Assembly: GCF_007786235.1 (NCBI RefSeq)
Contig: NZ_VNFK01000001.1
Span: 310,001 to 374,000, forward strand
DNA length: 64,000 nucleotides
Direction of reading: 5' to 3'
Source of the DNA: Paenarthrobacter nitroguajacolicus
GTDB taxonomy: Bacteria > Actinomycetota > Actinomycetes > Actinomycetales > Micrococcaceae
In this document: positions 34,699 to 44,819 of the stretch, piece after piece
Layout: every line of letters begins with the position of its first letter
How positions within the stretch are numbered: the stretch's first letter is position 1
Made by a program: the position numbers and the translations under genes
The notes under the pieces: model-generated
Seen by the model: only the letters and a program-made list of their open reading frames with translations
What the model was told of the DNA's origin: nothing
The model's database searches: none

Positions 34699-35727
34699 AT
34701 GACGCCGACGTCATCCCTCACACCCCACATCGTCACCCTGGGCACAGCCGGTGGACCTCGATGGTGGGCGGCGGCAGACAGCGGCGAGCGTACCGGCATC
34801 GCAACCGCCGTAGTGGTCGGGGATGCCTTCTACCTGGTTGATTTCGGCCAAGGTGCCGGACGCCGCCTGAGCCAGTCCGGGCTGCAACTCAAGGACCTGC
34901 GAGCGCTCTTCATCACCCATCTGCATTCGGACCACGTGTACGACCTCGCTGGACTGGGGATCTTCGGGCTTTACGCCCTCAGTGACCGCACAGAGAATCC
35001 CGTCCGCATCCTTGGCCCGGGTAACCGTGGCGAGCTGCCCGCGGTCTCGCCCCGCGCCGTCGTCGAGCCCCAACCGCTGGCGCCGGAGAATCCGACGCCG
35101 GGCACGCGCCAAATGTTCGAACAGCTCATGAAGGCGCACGCGACCGACCTCAACGACCGCATCCTTGACAGCCTCCGGCCCAACCCGCTGGACATCTTCA
35201 AGGCTGAGGACATCCGGATTCCCGACGAAACCGGCTACCACCCCAACAACAACCCGACGCCGGACATGGAGCCGTTCGAGGTTTACCGTGACGAACTGGT
35301 GACCGTAACGGCCATCCTGGTGGAGCACCCTCCCGTGGCCCCGGCTTTCGCCTTCCGTTTTGACACCGCCGAGGGTTCAGTGACGATCTCCGGCGACACC
35401 GCCTACACGCAGAACATGATCACGTTGGCGCAGGACACCGACCTCCTCCTGCATGAAGCGATCGATTTCGGCTGGGTGGAGTCGCTGTACGCAGACAAGA
35501 CGGATGAATCCAGCCGGGCCTCCCGGGACCACCATTACAAGTCCCACACGAGTGTCCGGGATGCTGCCAAATTGGCGGAAGCGGCAGGCGTCGGCCACCT
35601 CGCCCTGCACCACCTTGTCCCCGGTTCCGCCTCCGCAGCCGTGTGGGAGGAAGCCGGAGAACACTTCACAGGAAAGTTCACCGTCCCGAACGATCTGGAC
35701 ACCATCAACTTCGCCCGTCAGCGCTGA
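34699..35727 (+). CDS. Metallo-beta-lactamase-fold hydrolase (RNase Z/lactonase-like)
   Basis: A 342-residue MBL-fold hydrolase. The dinuclear metal motif is THLHSDHVYDL (HxHxDH) near residue 75; later ligands are D in ISGDTAYTQN and H in LHHLVPGS, with LLLHEAIDFG between. ATG 34699 follows AAGGAGCACC and is preferred to an in-frame ATG at 34615 that has no ribosome site. Related proteins include RNase Z-like phosphodiesterases and lactonases or arylsulfatase-like esterases. Paired with an MHS transporter and a LysR regulator, hydrolysis of an imported ester or lactone is more likely than RNA processing. Confidence 0.87.
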   Translation: MTPTSSLTPHIVTLGTAGGPRWWAAADSGERTGIATAVVVGDAFYLVDFGQGAGRRLSQSGLQLKDLRALFITHLHSDHVYDLAGLGIFGLYALSDRTENPVRILGPGNRGELPAVSPRAVVEPQPLAPENPTPGTRQMFEQLMKAHATDLNDRILDSLRPNPLDIFKAEDIRIPDETGYHPNNNPTPDMEPFEVYRDELVTVTAILVEHPPVAPAFAFRFDTAEGSVTISGDTAYTQNMITLAQDTDLLLHEAIDFGWVESLYADKTDESSRASRDHHYKSHTSVRDAAKLAEAAGVGHLALHHLVPGSASAAVWEEAGEHFTGKFTVPNDLDTINFARQR

Positions 35728-35754
35728 CGAGGCCCGAAACAACCGAGGAAGCAT

Positions 35755-37083
35755 ATGAGCTCAGCACCAACAGCCGCGGACAAAGGCGCCGTGGCCACTG
35801 CGGAACCATCCCTGAACACCAAGGACATGCGGCGCATTCTTGCCTCCAGCTTCGTGGGCAGCGCCATCGAGTATTACGATTTTGTCCTGTACGCCACAGC
35901 GGCGAGCCTGGTCTTCAACAAGGTCTTTTTCGCCAATCTTGGCCCCGGATTCGATCTGTTCGCCTCGTTTGTCACCCTCGCCGTGGGTTACCTTGCCAGG
36001 CCCTTGGGCGGGCTCATCTTCGGGCACTTCGGCGATCGCCTGGGCCGCAAGAAGATGTTGGTCCTGTCCATGTTGATCATGGGACTCGGTACCACCGCGA
36101 TCGGGCTGCTTCCTCCCACGGCCCAGATTGGCATGGCCGCACCGATTGCGCTGGTGGTACTCCGGCTGGTCCAAGGCGTTGCGGTCGGCGGAGAGTGGGG
36201 CGGCGCCGCACTCATGGCCATCGAGCATGCTCCCAAGAAGCACCGCGGCTTCGCAGCCGCCTTCGCCAACGCCGGCGGACCGGCGGGCGCCATCCTTGGC
36301 ACGCTCGCCTTGTCCTTGTTCGCCGCCGTTTCCGGCGATGACTTCCTGGTGTGGGGCTGGCGGGTACCCTTCCTGCTGAGCGCCTTGCTCATTGTGGTTG
36401 GCATGGTGATCCGTTTGAAGGTGGCCGAGACTCCTTCGTTCCAGCGCCTTGAGGCTGCGGGCGAAAAGCGCCGGGTGCCCTTGCTGGATGTCCTGAAGAA
36501 CAACCCCAAAGCTGTGGTCCTGGGCTTGCTGGCCACTACTTCGTTCTACGTCTGTCAGTCGATGACCACGGTGTGGGGTGTTTCCGTAGCTGTTGAAAGC
36601 GGCGCGGACAAGAACGGCGTACTGAACATCAAGGCCCTCGCTGCACTGTTGACCTTGGTGATCTGCTTCTACTCCGCCCGCCTCAGCGACCGGATCGGTC
36701 GCCGTCGTGTCCTTATGGGCGCATCACTCATGGGGGCCGTGCTGGTTTACCCGATTTTGGTGCTGATGACCAACGGGGAACTGTGGGGCTTTGCCATGGC
36801 CATCATCCTGGGCAATGGCCTGGTCCAGGGATTCCTGTATGGACCCATTGCCGCGTATGTTGCCGAGCAGTTCCCTACCCGCAACCGCTACACCGGCGCA
36901 TCCTTGGCGTACCAGGGAGCTTCCATGATCGGTGCCGGCTTCACGCCCATGATCGTCGCCGGACTGAGCCTCGCCGCCGGCGGAGGATTGTGGTTGATCG
37001 CCATCTTCTGGATTGTTGCGCTCTTGGCCTCGACCGTCGCCGTGAGGCTCACACCGGAAGGTACCCAGCGAGAGCTCGACTAA
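35755..37083 (+). CDS. MFS transporter, metabolite:H+ symporter (MHS) type
   Basis: A 442-residue, 12-helix MHS carrier. Marks are SSFVGSAIEYYDFVLYATAASLVFNKVFF at helix 1, HFGDRLGRKKMLVLSMLIMG after helix 2 and RLVQGVAVGGEWGGAALMAIEHAPKKHRGF in helix 4 and its following loop. GAGGA precedes the ATG at 35755. It follows the MBL hydrolase by 27 bp and ends in a strong terminator hairpin. Substrates of this subfamily are organic acids, betaines and aromatic acids; the exact one is unknown, but it presumably feeds the hydrolase. Confidence 0.92.
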   Translation: MSSAPTAADKGAVATAEPSLNTKDMRRILASSFVGSAIEYYDFVLYATAASLVFNKVFFANLGPGFDLFASFVTLAVGYLARPLGGLIFGHFGDRLGRKKMLVLSMLIMGLGTTAIGLLPPTAQIGMAAPIALVVLRLVQGVAVGGEWGGAALMAIEHAPKKHRGFAAAFANAGGPAGAILGTLALSLFAAVSGDDFLVWGWRVPFLLSALLIVVGMVIRLKVAETPSFQRLEAAGEKRRVPLLDVLKNNPKAVVLGLLATTSFYVCQSMTTVWGVSVAVESGADKNGVLNIKALAALLTLVICFYSARLSDRIGRRRVLMGASLMGAVLVYPILVLMTNGELWGFAMAIILGNGLVQGFLYGPIAAYVAEQFPTRNRYTGASLAYQGASMIGAGFTPMIVAGLSLAAGGGLWLIAIFWIVALLASTVAVRLTPEGTQRELD

Positions 37084-37090
37084 GGCGCTG

Positions 37091-37138
37091 AAAGCAGTCA
37101 GCCCCCGCACGGTCTTCCGTGCGGGGGCTGACTGCTTT
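37091..37138. terminator. Bidirectional terminator, 22-bp perfect stem
   Basis: Arms 37091-37112 and 37117-37138 are perfectly complementary around a TCTT loop. It separates the convergent MHS transporter gene (ends 37083) from the decarboxylase gene (ends 37143). T-runs at the right edge (CTTTT) and AAAG at the left edge let it work in both directions. Confidence 0.93.
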
Positions 37139-37142
37139 TGAT

Positions 37143-38843
37143 CTAGTCCAGGTGCGTTGGGCCGAACATCTTGAGCAGCGTTTCAACCACGACGACGTTG
37201 GGTCCGTCCGCTTCGAAGGACGCCTTGAGTGCGTCCCCCACTTCCTCGGGGGCGACCCGGCGGGCCGGGACACCAAAGGATTCAGCGAGCTTCACGAAGT
37301 CCGGGCGGGCGAGTTCGGTGGCCGTGGCCTTGCCGAAAGCACCCACCATGTATTCTCGCAGGATGCCGTAGCCGCCGTCGTCCACGATCAGCCAGGTGAC
37401 CGGGACGTTGTGCTGCTTTGCGGTGGCGAGTTCGGAGATGGAGTACATGGAGGAACCGTCACCGGAAACTGCGAGCACTCTGCCGGGCTTTCCGGTGGTT
37501 TCCAGTCCCACGGCGCCGCCGATCGCCGCCGGGAAGCCGTAGCCGAGGCCGCCGGCTCCCTGGGCTGAGTGGAACTGGCCCTGGCGGGCGTCCCAACAGC
37601 TCCAGCCCCAGTACGCGGAGATGGTCATGTCCCAGAACGTCTGCATGTCGGCCGGGACGGCCTCGCGGATGTCGGCCATGAACTTCAGTTCCTTGGCGAG
37701 GTCCTGTGACTCCAGGCGGTCCTTGACCTTGGCCAGGGAGTCCTTGACCAGGTCCTCCGGAGTGGTGCCGTGCCAAGACCGTGTCACTGTGTCCGCGGCA
37801 CCGGCTGCTGCGAGGGCTTCGTCCAGGGCTGCGAGGGCCTGGCCGGCGTCGGCACGGATGCCCAGACCCGGCCGGTTGGATTCCAGGACCCGGGGTTCGG
37901 CATCGATCTGGATGATCCGGCCACGGGGTTCGAAGGTGAAGTAGTTGGACGTCACTTCACCCAGGGACGATCCGACCACGATCAGGACGTCCGCGTCTTC
38001 GAGGACGTCGGTCATATACCGGTCCTCGATCCAGGACTGCAGGGAAAGCTCGTGCGTCCAGGGGAACGCACCATTTCCGCCGGGGGTGCAAATGACCGGC
38101 GCGCGCAGTTGCTCGGCGATCGAGAGCAGCGACTTCTCGGCCCGGCCACGGCGGGTACCGCCGCCTGCGATGATCGCCGGACGTTCCGCCGTCGAGAGCC
38201 ATTTCACGGCTTCGCGGATCAGCTCGACACGCGGGGGGTTGTCGAATGCTTCGGCGAGGGCGTCTTCAACCGGCGGGACCATGATGGGATCCAGGAGGAC
38301 GTTCTGCGGGATTTCGATCCACACCGGGCCTTGCGGCGAGGAGATAGCTTCGGTCCAGGCGTCCTGGATGGCCGACGGGATACCGGAGGCGTGCTGGATC
38401 AGGCGCTGGCTCTTGGTGACGTTCGCGGCCGAAGCCTTCTGGTCATCAAGCTGGTGCAACATGCCCTTGCGGCGTGCGCCCAAACCGTCGAGCGGGATCT
38501 GGCTGGCGACAACCACCATCGGAACACCCGTGGCATAGGCCTCCTGGAGGCCTGCAAGGGAGGTCAGCGCACCGGGACCGGTGGACAGGAACAGAACCCC
38601 CACCTCGCCGGTGGCGCGCGAGTAGCCGTCGGCTGCGAAGGCCGAGTTGTTCTCCACACGGGAGGAAACGAAGTGCAGGTTGCCGCGACCCATGGCATCG
38701 AAGAGACCCAGGGCGTGCTGGCCCGGGATACCGAAGACGGTCTTCGCGCCCAGCGCTTCAAGGGTCTCGACGACGAGGTCCCCGCCGTTGCGCTGGTTGG
38801 TCCCTTTGGTGGGGGCTGCTGTGCCGGGATCGAAATCGATCAT
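37143..38843 (-). CDS. Thiamine-diphosphate-dependent 2-oxo acid decarboxylase-like enzyme
   Basis: A 566-residue ThDP enzyme of the acetolactate synthase/decarboxylase superfamily. The cofactor-activating glutamate sits in [20 protein letters not shown]. The Mg-ThDP motif starts at [17 protein letters not shown] and closes with [11 protein letters not shown], where the usual Asn pair is replaced by Asp-Asp. It is translated after the ureohydrolase gene with a four-base overlap. In the arginine transaminase route AruI (a ThDP 2-ketoarginine decarboxylase) acts upstream of guanidinobutyrase, so this pairing suggests a guanidino 2-oxo acid as substrate. That is inference; acetolactate synthase activity is unlikely because no regulatory subunit adjoins. 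Confidence 0.85.
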   Translation of the reverse strand: MIDFDPGTAAPTKGTNQRNGGDLVVETLEALGAKTVFGIPGQHALGLFDAMGRGNLHFVSSRVENNSAFAADGYSRATGEVGVLFLSTGPGALTSLAGLQEAYATGVPMVVVASQIPLDGLGARRKGMLHQLDDQKASAANVTKSQRLIQHASGIPSAIQDAWTEAISSPQGPVWIEIPQNVLLDPIMVPPVEDALAEAFDNPPRVELIREAVKWLSTAERPAIIAGGGTRRGRAEKSLLSIAEQLRAPVICTPGGNGAFPWTHELSLQSWIEDRYMTDVLEDADVLIVVGSSLGEVTSNYFTFEPRGRIIQIDAEPRVLESNRPGLGIRADAGQALAALDEALAAAGAADTVTRSWHGTTPEDLVKDSLAKVKDRLESQDLAKELKFMADIREAVPADMQTFWDMTISAYWGWSCWDARQGQFHSAQGAGGLGYGFPAAIGGAVGLETTGKPGRVLAVSGDGSSMYSISELATAKQHNVPVTWLIVDDGGYGILREYMVGAFGKATATELARPDFVKLAESFGVPARRVAPEEVGDALKASFEADGPNVVVVETLLKMFGPTHLD

Positions 38844-39901
38844 CGCCGGTCTCCGATTGCCTGTGCGACTTCCTGGATGCGGGCGCCGAGGGCCTGCTGA
38901 GCGTAGCCGTTCGGGGCGCCGAGACGGTCGCCTTCCACGGCGTTGTCTGCCATGAGGGTCACCAGTTCGTAGGCCACGTGGCTGCCGGCGACTCCGGTGA
39001 TTTCGGCGTGGTCGTAGGCCGGGGCGACTTCCACCACGTCCGCGCCCACGAGGTTCATGCCGCGGAAGCCACGGATGATCTCCAGGAGTTCACGGCTGGT
39101 GATGCCGCCGGCTTCGGGGGTGCCGGTGCCGGGCGCGTGGGCCGGATCCAGGACGTCGATGTCCACCGAGATGTACAGCGGGCGGTTGCCGATGCGGTCA
39201 CGAATCTTCGCCACCGTCTCCAGGACGCCCTGGTAGTAGACGTCAGCGGAGGTGACGATTCCGAAGCCGAAGCGGTGGTCGTCGTCGAGGTCTTTCTTGC
39301 CGTACAGCGGACCGCGAGTACCTACGTGGCTGATGGCTTCCGTATCCAGGATGCCCTCTTCGACTGCCCGGCGGAACGGGGTGCCGTGCGTGTACTCGGC
39401 GCCGAAGTAGGTGTCCCAGGTGTCCAGGTGGGCGTCAAAGTGGAGCATGGCGATGGGTTCACCGGCGCGCTCAGCTGCAGCGCGGAGCAGCGGAAGGGCA
39501 ATGGTGTGGTCGCCACCGAGGGTGACCAGCTTGCTGCCGTTGGCCGTAAGATCCAGCGCGTTCTGCTGAATGGTCTCAATGGCCTCATTGATGTTGAACG
39601 GGTTCACGGCCATGTCGCCAGCGTCGGCCACCTGGATGTTCTCGAACGGGCTGACATCCCAGGCCGGGTTGTACGGGCGCAGCAGACGGCTGGCCTCACG
39701 CACGTGGTTTGCGCCGAAGCGGGCACCGGGACGGTACGAAACGCCGGAGTCGAAGGGGACGCCCACTACCGTGACGTCGGCCTTGGAGACCTGGTCCAGA
39801 CGGGGCAGTCGGGCGTACGTGGCGGCACCGGCGTAGCGCGGGATGCGGGACGAGTCGATGGGGCCGAGGTTCCCGTTGGCTTCAATACGGAGCTCTTCCA
39901 A
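38840..39901 (-). CDS. Agmatinase/guanidinobutyrase-family ureohydrolase
   Basis: A 353-residue Mn-dependent ureohydrolase. Metal ligands are in [31 protein letters not shown] and [21 protein letters not shown]. The family cleaves guanidino groups to an amine and urea (agmatine, 4-guanidinobutyrate, 3-guanidinopropionate). I prefer the TTG at 39901, nine bases after AAGGAG; the in-frame GTG at 39952 adds 17 residues that would place the ribosome site inside the coding region. It overlaps the decarboxylase gene by four bases. The neighbouring permeases and PuuR-type regulator support uptake and use of a guanidino compound. Confidence 0.9.
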   Translation of the reverse strand: MEELRIEANGNLGPIDSSRIPRYAGAATYARLPRLDQVSKADVTVVGVPFDSGVSYRPGARFGANHVREASRLLRPYNPAWDVSPFENIQVADAGDMAVNPFNINEAIETIQQNALDLTANGSKLVTLGGDHTIALPLLRAAAERAGEPIAMLHFDAHLDTWDTYFGAEYTHGTPFRRAVEEGILDTEAISHVGTRGPLYGKKDLDDDHRFGFGIVTSADVYYQGVLETVAKIRDRIGNRPLYISVDIDVLDPAHAPGTGTPEAGGITSRELLEIIRGFRGMNLVGADVVEVAPAYDHAEITGVAGSHVAYELVTLMADNAVEGDRLGAPNGYAQQALGARIQEVAQAIGDRR

Positions 39902-40130
39902 AATGTGCCACTCCTTAACATCATTGGGGGATTGGATCACTAGCTGTGACACCCATCATACACTCGAAGTTGTCTAATATGCATCACCTGTTTACAAGTA
40001 TGGTTTGAGGTTCCGCGCATGAGATGCCGGTCACAGCAGGCGTAAAGATTCCATAAAAACCGGGGTCCCGGCGTCGAAAGCCGCCATACGCTCCTTGCGG
40101 AAGCAGTACCGTGCTGCGCGAAAGGACACC

Positions 40131-42104
40131 GTGACCACCCTGTCGAGGCCTCCGGCCGACCCGGCCAACCGGCCAAAGAATTCCTTCAAGCTCAAACCTT
40201 GGTTGCTGGAAGGAATGCCGGACACTTCAGGCAAGAGGCAAGGTCCCCACGGACGCCCCTCGGACTCCCACAGACCGCAGGCGTGGTGGAAAGTTATGTG
40301 CTTGACCGGGCTGGACTACTTCTCCACACTCGGATACCAACCCGCCATCGCAGCGCTAGCAGCAGGCCTGTTGTCTCCCCTGGCCACGCTGCTGCTGGTG
40401 ATCGTCACGCTCGCCGGCGCCTTGCCGGTCTACCGTCGGGTGGCCAAGGAGAGCCCTCGCGGCGAAGGCTCCATCGCCATGCTGGAACGACTGCTTCCGC
40501 GCTGGGGCGGCAAACTCTTTGTTCTTGCCCTCCTGGGATTCGCTGCCACCGACTTCATGATCACCATGACGCTCTCCGCAGCCGACGCCACCGCCCACGT
40601 CATTGAAAACCCCTTCGCTCCCCACTTCCTGGAAGGCCAACAGGTAGTCATCACCCTGGCCCTGATCGCAGGCCTGGGCATCGTGTTCCTTCGCGGCTTC
40701 AAGGAGGCCATCAATGTGGCCGTTGTGCTGGTGGGTGCCTTCCTTGCATTGAACCTCGTGGTGGTGGTGGTATCCGTCAGCCACCTGTTCACTGAAGCCC
40801 GCGTCATCTCCGACTGGTGGACCGCACTCACCACCTCCTACGGCGACCCTTTCCTCATGGTCGCTGTGGCACTCATCGTCTTCCCGCGACTGGCCCTTGG
40901 CCTTTCTGGCTTCGAGACGGGCGTGGCGGTCATGCCCCAAATCAAAGGCCACCCCTCAGATACGGACGCCAACCCTGCGGGACGCATCAAGGGCGCCCAC
41001 AAGCTCCTGACCACCGCAGCCATCATCATGAGTTCCTTCCTCATCACTTCAAGCTTCGCCACGGTGATGCTGATCCCCGCCGCAGAATTCCAATCAGGCG
41101 GTAAAGCAGAGGGCCGCGCGCTCGCCTACCTGGCGCACCAGTTCCTGGGCGATGGATTCGGCACGGTCTATGACATCAGCACCATTGCCATCCTGTGGTT
41201 CGCCGGCGCTTCTGCCATGGCTGGCCTCCTGAACCTCGTCCCGAGGTATCTGCCCCGTTACGGTATGGCACCCGCGTGGGCCCGCGCCTTGCGCCCCTTG
41301 GTCCTCGTCTTCACAGTCATAGCCTTTGCCATCACCATCATCTTCCAGGCCGATGTCACCGCCCAGAGCGGCGCCTATGCCACAGGCGTGCTTGTCCTGA
41401 TCACTTCGGCATCGGTCGCCGTAACCCTTTCAGCACGCCGGAAGAAGCAAAGGAAGCAGGTCCTTGCCTTCGGCCTTGTCTCGGTCGTGTTCATCTTCAC
41501 CACTGTGGTCAATTCCATCGAGCGACCGGACGGCCTCAAGATCGCTGGGCTCTTCATCCTCGGGATCATGGTGGTCAGCTTCATCTCGCGCATGGGAAGA
41601 GCCTTCGAACTGAGGGCCACGCACATCAAGATGGACCAGAAAGCCTTGGAATTCACGGCGGACAACACGGACGGTCCGGTCCGGATCATCGCCCATGAGC
41701 CTAAACACCTCAGTGCCAGCCGCTACCGGGAGAAGCTGCAGCACGCCCAGCAGGCCAACCACTTGCCCGTGGACTGCGATGCCGTGTTCATCGAGATCAT
41801 CGTGGACGACAGCTCGGACTTTGAGCAGGAACTCCACGTAGTGGGCAAGCTCAGGCATGGTTTCAAGATCCTGGAAGTGCACAGCAATAACGTGCCGAAC
41901 ACCTTGGCCGCAGTTCTCCTCCACATCCGCGACGTCACTGGCTTCATGCCGCACATCTACTTCCGTTGGACCGAAGGCAACCCGATTTCGAACCTGAGCC
42001 GCTTCCTGTTCTTCGGCGAAGGGGAGATCGCGCCCGTCACCCGCGAAGTGCTCCGGGAAGCCGAACCCGACATCACCCGGCGCCCTTGGGTCCACGTGGG
42101 CTGA
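40131..42104 (+). CDS. APC-superfamily permease with C-terminal soluble domain
   Basis: A 657-residue permease. The N-terminus is basic and hydrophilic; [49 protein letters not shown] opens a core of about 12 helices (about 55-480) of amino acid-polyamine-organocation type. The last 160 residues are a soluble domain ([41 protein letters not shown]), larger than in typical members. GTG 40131 follows AAAGGA. The gene is divergent from the ureohydrolase operon across 229 bp and may import its substrate. The substrate and the role of the soluble domain are unknown. Confidence 0.88.
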   Translation: MTTLSRPPADPANRPKNSFKLKPWLLEGMPDTSGKRQGPHGRPSDSHRPQAWWKVMCLTGLDYFSTLGYQPAIAALAAGLLSPLATLLLVIVTLAGALPVYRRVAKESPRGEGSIAMLERLLPRWGGKLFVLALLGFAATDFMITMTLSAADATAHVIENPFAPHFLEGQQVVITLALIAGLGIVFLRGFKEAINVAVVLVGAFLALNLVVVVVSVSHLFTEARVISDWWTALTTSYGDPFLMVAVALIVFPRLALGLSGFETGVAVMPQIKGHPSDTDANPAGRIKGAHKLLTTAAIIMSSFLITSSFATVMLIPAAEFQSGGKAEGRALAYLAHQFLGDGFGTVYDISTIAILWFAGASAMAGLLNLVPRYLPRYGMAPAWARALRPLVLVFTVIAFAITIIFQADVTAQSGAYATGVLVLITSASVAVTLSARRKKQRKQVLAFGLVSVVFIFTTVVNSIERPDGLKIAGLFILGIMVVSFISRMGRAFELRATHIKMDQKALEFTADNTDGPVRIIAHEPKHLSASRYREKLQHAQQANHLPVDCDAVFIEIIVDDSSDFEQELHVVGKLRHGFKILEVHSNNVPNTLAAVLLHIRDVTGFMPHIYFRWTEGNPISNLSRFLFFGEGEIAPVTREVLREAEPDITRRPWVHVG

Positions 42105-42113
42105 TACCCTCCG

Positions 42114-42170
42114 CGAAGTGACAGATAATGCCGATGTTTCGAGGAAACATCGGCATTATCTGTCACTTCG
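42114..42170. terminator. 27-bp perfect hairpin between convergent genes
   Basis: Arms 42114-42140 and 42144-42170 are perfectly complementary with only a three-base loop (GAG). It lies between the convergent permease (ends 42104) and XRE-cupin (ends 42181) genes and so should terminate both. The stem is AT-richer than its surroundings, has no U-tract, and is much longer than an ordinary terminator, so it may be a dispersed palindromic element used as one. Confidence 0.85.
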
Positions 42171-42180
42171 GCGGGGCAAA

Positions 42181-42756
42181 TTACCGGCTCGCTGCGGGCA
42201 CCAGCACCCAGAGCACCTCTACGGTTTCATCCGTGGGGTTGATCCAGGTATGGGGTTCGCGTCCCGGGAAGGAAAGGGTGTCCCCCTCCTCAAGGTCATA
42301 CTCCTCGTTGGTCAAGATGAGCTTGATGCGGCCCTTCACGACGTGCAGGACGTCTACATCGCAATCCACGGCGTAGAGCTCGTTCTCACCACGACCCCGG
42401 GGCTCGATGGTGGCCTGGAGGATCTGCAGGCGACGCTCCGAGCGCGCGGTCAACAATCGCTCCACAATGCCTTGGCCACCCAAGGAAATGCGGGGGCCGT
42501 CGTCACGCTTGGTCAGGTGAGTCTCAGGTGCAGCAAACAAGTCGCCCACCGAAACGGACAGGACCTGGCACAGAGTGACCAACGAGGCGACCGACGGCGA
42601 TGTCAGGTCCCTCTCGACACGGCTAAGGAACCCTTTGGTCAGCCCGGTAGCGTCCGCCACTTGCTCGATGGTGAGGCGCTGCGCCTGCCGGGCCGCGCGG
42701 ATTCTGGAACCGATGGCAACGGGAACATTGCTCGGTTCAACGGGGAGAGCCTTCAT
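42181..42756 (-). CDS. XRE-cupin transcriptional regulator (PuuR-like)
   Basis: A 191-residue regulator. The N-terminal HTH is IGSRIRAARQAQRLTIEQVADATGLTKGFLSRVERDLTSPSVASLVTLCQVL (about 15-66); the C-terminal cupin_2 barrel has VLHVVKGRIKLILTNEEYDLEEGDTLSFPGREPHTWINPTDE. This is the architecture of PuuR, which represses polyamine genes and senses putrescine-type amines. It is divergent from the sodium:solute symporter gene across 266 bp and close to the ureohydrolase operon, so it probably controls both in response to a guanidino compound or polyamine. Confidence 0.92.
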   Translation of the reverse strand: MKALPVEPSNVPVAIGSRIRAARQAQRLTIEQVADATGLTKGFLSRVERDLTSPSVASLVTLCQVLSVSVGDLFAAPETHLTKRDDGPRISLGGQGIVERLLTARSERRLQILQATIEPRGRGENELYAVDCDVDVLHVVKGRIKLILTNEEYDLEEGDTLSFPGREPHTWINPTDETVEVLWVLVPAASR

Positions 42757-42859
42757 TCACGAACCTTTCAGGCCTGTCATGTGGCCCTGTCATTGGAGCA
42801 ATAGTAGCCGGGAGACAGGCCAACAGGGCCAGAATCCGCCGAACCATGACCAAAGCGCC

Positions 42860-42907
42860 TTGACTGTTACTCCGATCACAACATATCCTCATAGGCAACA
42901 AGTGTTG
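42860..42907 (+). promoter_or_regulatory. Possible promoter and dyad upstream of the symporter gene
   Basis: TTGACT (42860-42865) and CATATC (42882-42887) are separated by 16 bases. The dyad CAACA-AG-TGTTG (42896-42907) lies at about +2 to +13 and is a plausible site for the XRE-cupin repressor. The sequence GTTGTCT next to it recurs upstream of the ureohydrolase gene near 39969. The remaining part of the 266-bp gap shows nothing else. Confidence 0.35.
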
Positions 42908-43022
42908 TCTGTGAGGCACACAACACATCCCCAATCTCCAATCATCAGCACAGAGACTTCGACGCTTCGCAGGAGTATCGTCGAAACCCCCAACCTCCGT
43001 GCATCAGCTCCAAGGACCGTTC

Positions 43023-44540
43023 ATGGAATCTTCGGCTATTAACATCGCAATCGTGGTGGTGTACCTGCTCGCCATGCTGGCATTCGGCTGGTGGGGCAAG
43101 TCCCGCACCAAGAACAACAGCGACTTCCTGGTGGCCGGCCGCCGCCTGGGACCGTTCCTCTACACCGGAACCATGGCTGCAGTGGTCCTCGGTGGAGCAT
43201 CCACCGTGGGCGGCGTAGGCCTCGGTTATAAGTTCGGCATTTCAGGCATGTGGCTGGTTGTGGCCATCGGATCCGGTGTGCTGCTCCTTAGCCTCCTGTT
43301 TGCCGGGACCATTCAGAAACTCAAGATCTACACCGTCTCGCAGATGCTGACCCTTCGCTATGGAAGCACGGCAACGCAGACCTCGGGCATCGTCATGCTG
43401 GCCTACACGCTGATGCTGTGCGCCACCTCCACGGGCGCCTACGCCACCATCTTCGTGGTCCTCTTCGGCTGGGAGCGCTGGCTCGCCATCGCGATCGGCG
43501 GCGCGATCGTCCTGGTCTACTCCACCATTGGCGGCATGTGGTCCATCACCCTGGCCGACCAGGTCCAGTTCGTCATCAAGACCGTTGGTATCTTCTTCCT
43601 GATGCTCCCGTTCGCCCTGAACGCTGCCGGTGGCCTGGACGGTATCCGCGCCCGCGTCGACGAAAGCTTCTTTGACATTGGCGGCATCGGCCTCCAGACG
43701 ATCATCACCTACTTCGTGGTGTACACGCTTGGCCTCCTGATCGGCCAGGACATTTGGCAGCGTGTCTTCACCGCCAAGACCCCCACCGTTGCCCGTTGGG
43801 GTGGCGCTACTGCAGGCGTCTACTGCATCCTCTACGGTTTCGCCGGTGCGCTGATCGGTATGGCCGCCAGCGTTGCCCTCTCCGGTGTCGAGATCGCTGC
43901 GAAGGACGACGTGTACGCAGAGGTTGCTACCCGCCTCCTGCCCATCGGCATCGGCGGCCTGGTGCTCGCAGCTGCGGTCGCCGCCATGATGTCCACGGCT
44001 TCCGGCGCGCTCATTGCTGCCGCCACGGTGGCCCGTGCAGACGTCATGCCCTTCGTTGCCAGCTGGTTCGGCAAGAAGGTGGACACGTCCGATTCCGACA
44101 ACCCGGAGCACGACGTCAAGGCCAACCGCTACTGGGTCCTGGGACTGGGGATCGTGGCCATCATCATCGCCATCTCCACCAAGGACGTTGTGGCCGCGTT
44201 GACCATCGCCTACGACATCCTGGTGGGCGGCCTGCTGGTAGCCATCATCGGCGGCCTGGTGTGGAAGCGCGGAACAGGCATCGCCGCAGCATGGTCCATG
44301 GCGGCCGGTTCAGTGGTAACCCTCGGCACCATGATCATCCTCGAGATCAATGCCGAGGTTCCCCTCGACGGCATCTACGCCAACGAGCCCATCTACTTCG
44401 GTTTGATCGCTTCGGCGTTGGTGTACATTGTGGTCTCGCTGGCGAGCAAGCCCACCGATCCGGCAGTGATGAAGGCTTGGACCGACCGCGTGGCCGGCAC
44501 CCGCGTGGCTGAGGAAGAGCTCACCACACCCGCTTCGTAG
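43023..44540 (+). CDS. Sodium:solute symporter (SSS family)
   Basis: A 505-residue SSS transporter with about 13 helices. The N-terminus INIAIVVVYLLAMLAFGWWGKSRTKNNSDFLVAGRRLGPF is typical (helix 1 and the SDFLVAGR loop), followed by GAASTVGGVGLGYKFGISGMW-like sodium-site helices and GGMWSITLADQVQFVIKTVG. Members carry proline, pantothenate, sugars, urea or polyamines with Na+. AAGGA precedes the ATG. It is divergent from the PuuR-like regulator, so it is likely induced by the same ligand as the guanidino operon. A GC-rich hairpin at 44569-44605 ends the transcript. Confidence 0.93.
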   Translation: MESSAINIAIVVVYLLAMLAFGWWGKSRTKNNSDFLVAGRRLGPFLYTGTMAAVVLGGASTVGGVGLGYKFGISGMWLVVAIGSGVLLLSLLFAGTIQKLKIYTVSQMLTLRYGSTATQTSGIVMLAYTLMLCATSTGAYATIFVVLFGWERWLAIAIGGAIVLVYSTIGGMWSITLADQVQFVIKTVGIFFLMLPFALNAAGGLDGIRARVDESFFDIGGIGLQTIITYFVVYTLGLLIGQDIWQRVFTAKTPTVARWGGATAGVYCILYGFAGALIGMAASVALSGVEIAAKDDVYAEVATRLLPIGIGGLVLAAAVAAMMSTASGALIAAATVARADVMPFVASWFGKKVDTSDSDNPEHDVKANRYWVLGLGIVAIIIAISTKDVVAALTIAYDILVGGLLVAIIGGLVWKRGTGIAAAWSMAAGSVVTLGTMIILEINAEVPLDGIYANEPIYFGLIASALVYIVVSLASKPTDPAVMKAWTDRVAGTRVAEEELTTPAS

Positions 44541-44568
44541 TCGGGAACCAAGAACCGAGCAATGGTCG

Positions 44569-44605
44569 ACGGCGGCGCTCCCCCTTTCCGGGGCAGCGCC
44601 GCCGT
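44569..44605 (+). terminator. Hairpin terminator after the SSS symporter gene
   Basis: Arms 44569-44579 and 44595-44605 form a perfect 11-bp GC-rich stem; the internal CCCC/GGGG (44581-44584 with 44590-44593) can extend it after one mismatched position. No U-tract follows. The next 210 bp, up to 44820, show short degenerate GTCGGGTA-like repeats near 44640-44672 but no gene I can support. Confidence 0.7.
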
Positions 44606-44819
44606 TGCGCTGTTTCAGGCAACGAAACGATGTATCCGGCAAGGATGTGTCGGGTAACGCAATGTCGGGTAGGGTGGTGCCAGCTTCAAGAGATGTGGTG
44701 CCAAGCTCCGACTGGCCACACACCAACCCCATGTTCACGGGTGGTTCGGATGAGGAAGCGGCCCGCCCCGGACCAGAGACAACCGAGCGGGCAAGAGCAC
44801 TCTCCCAAGGAGCAGTCCC

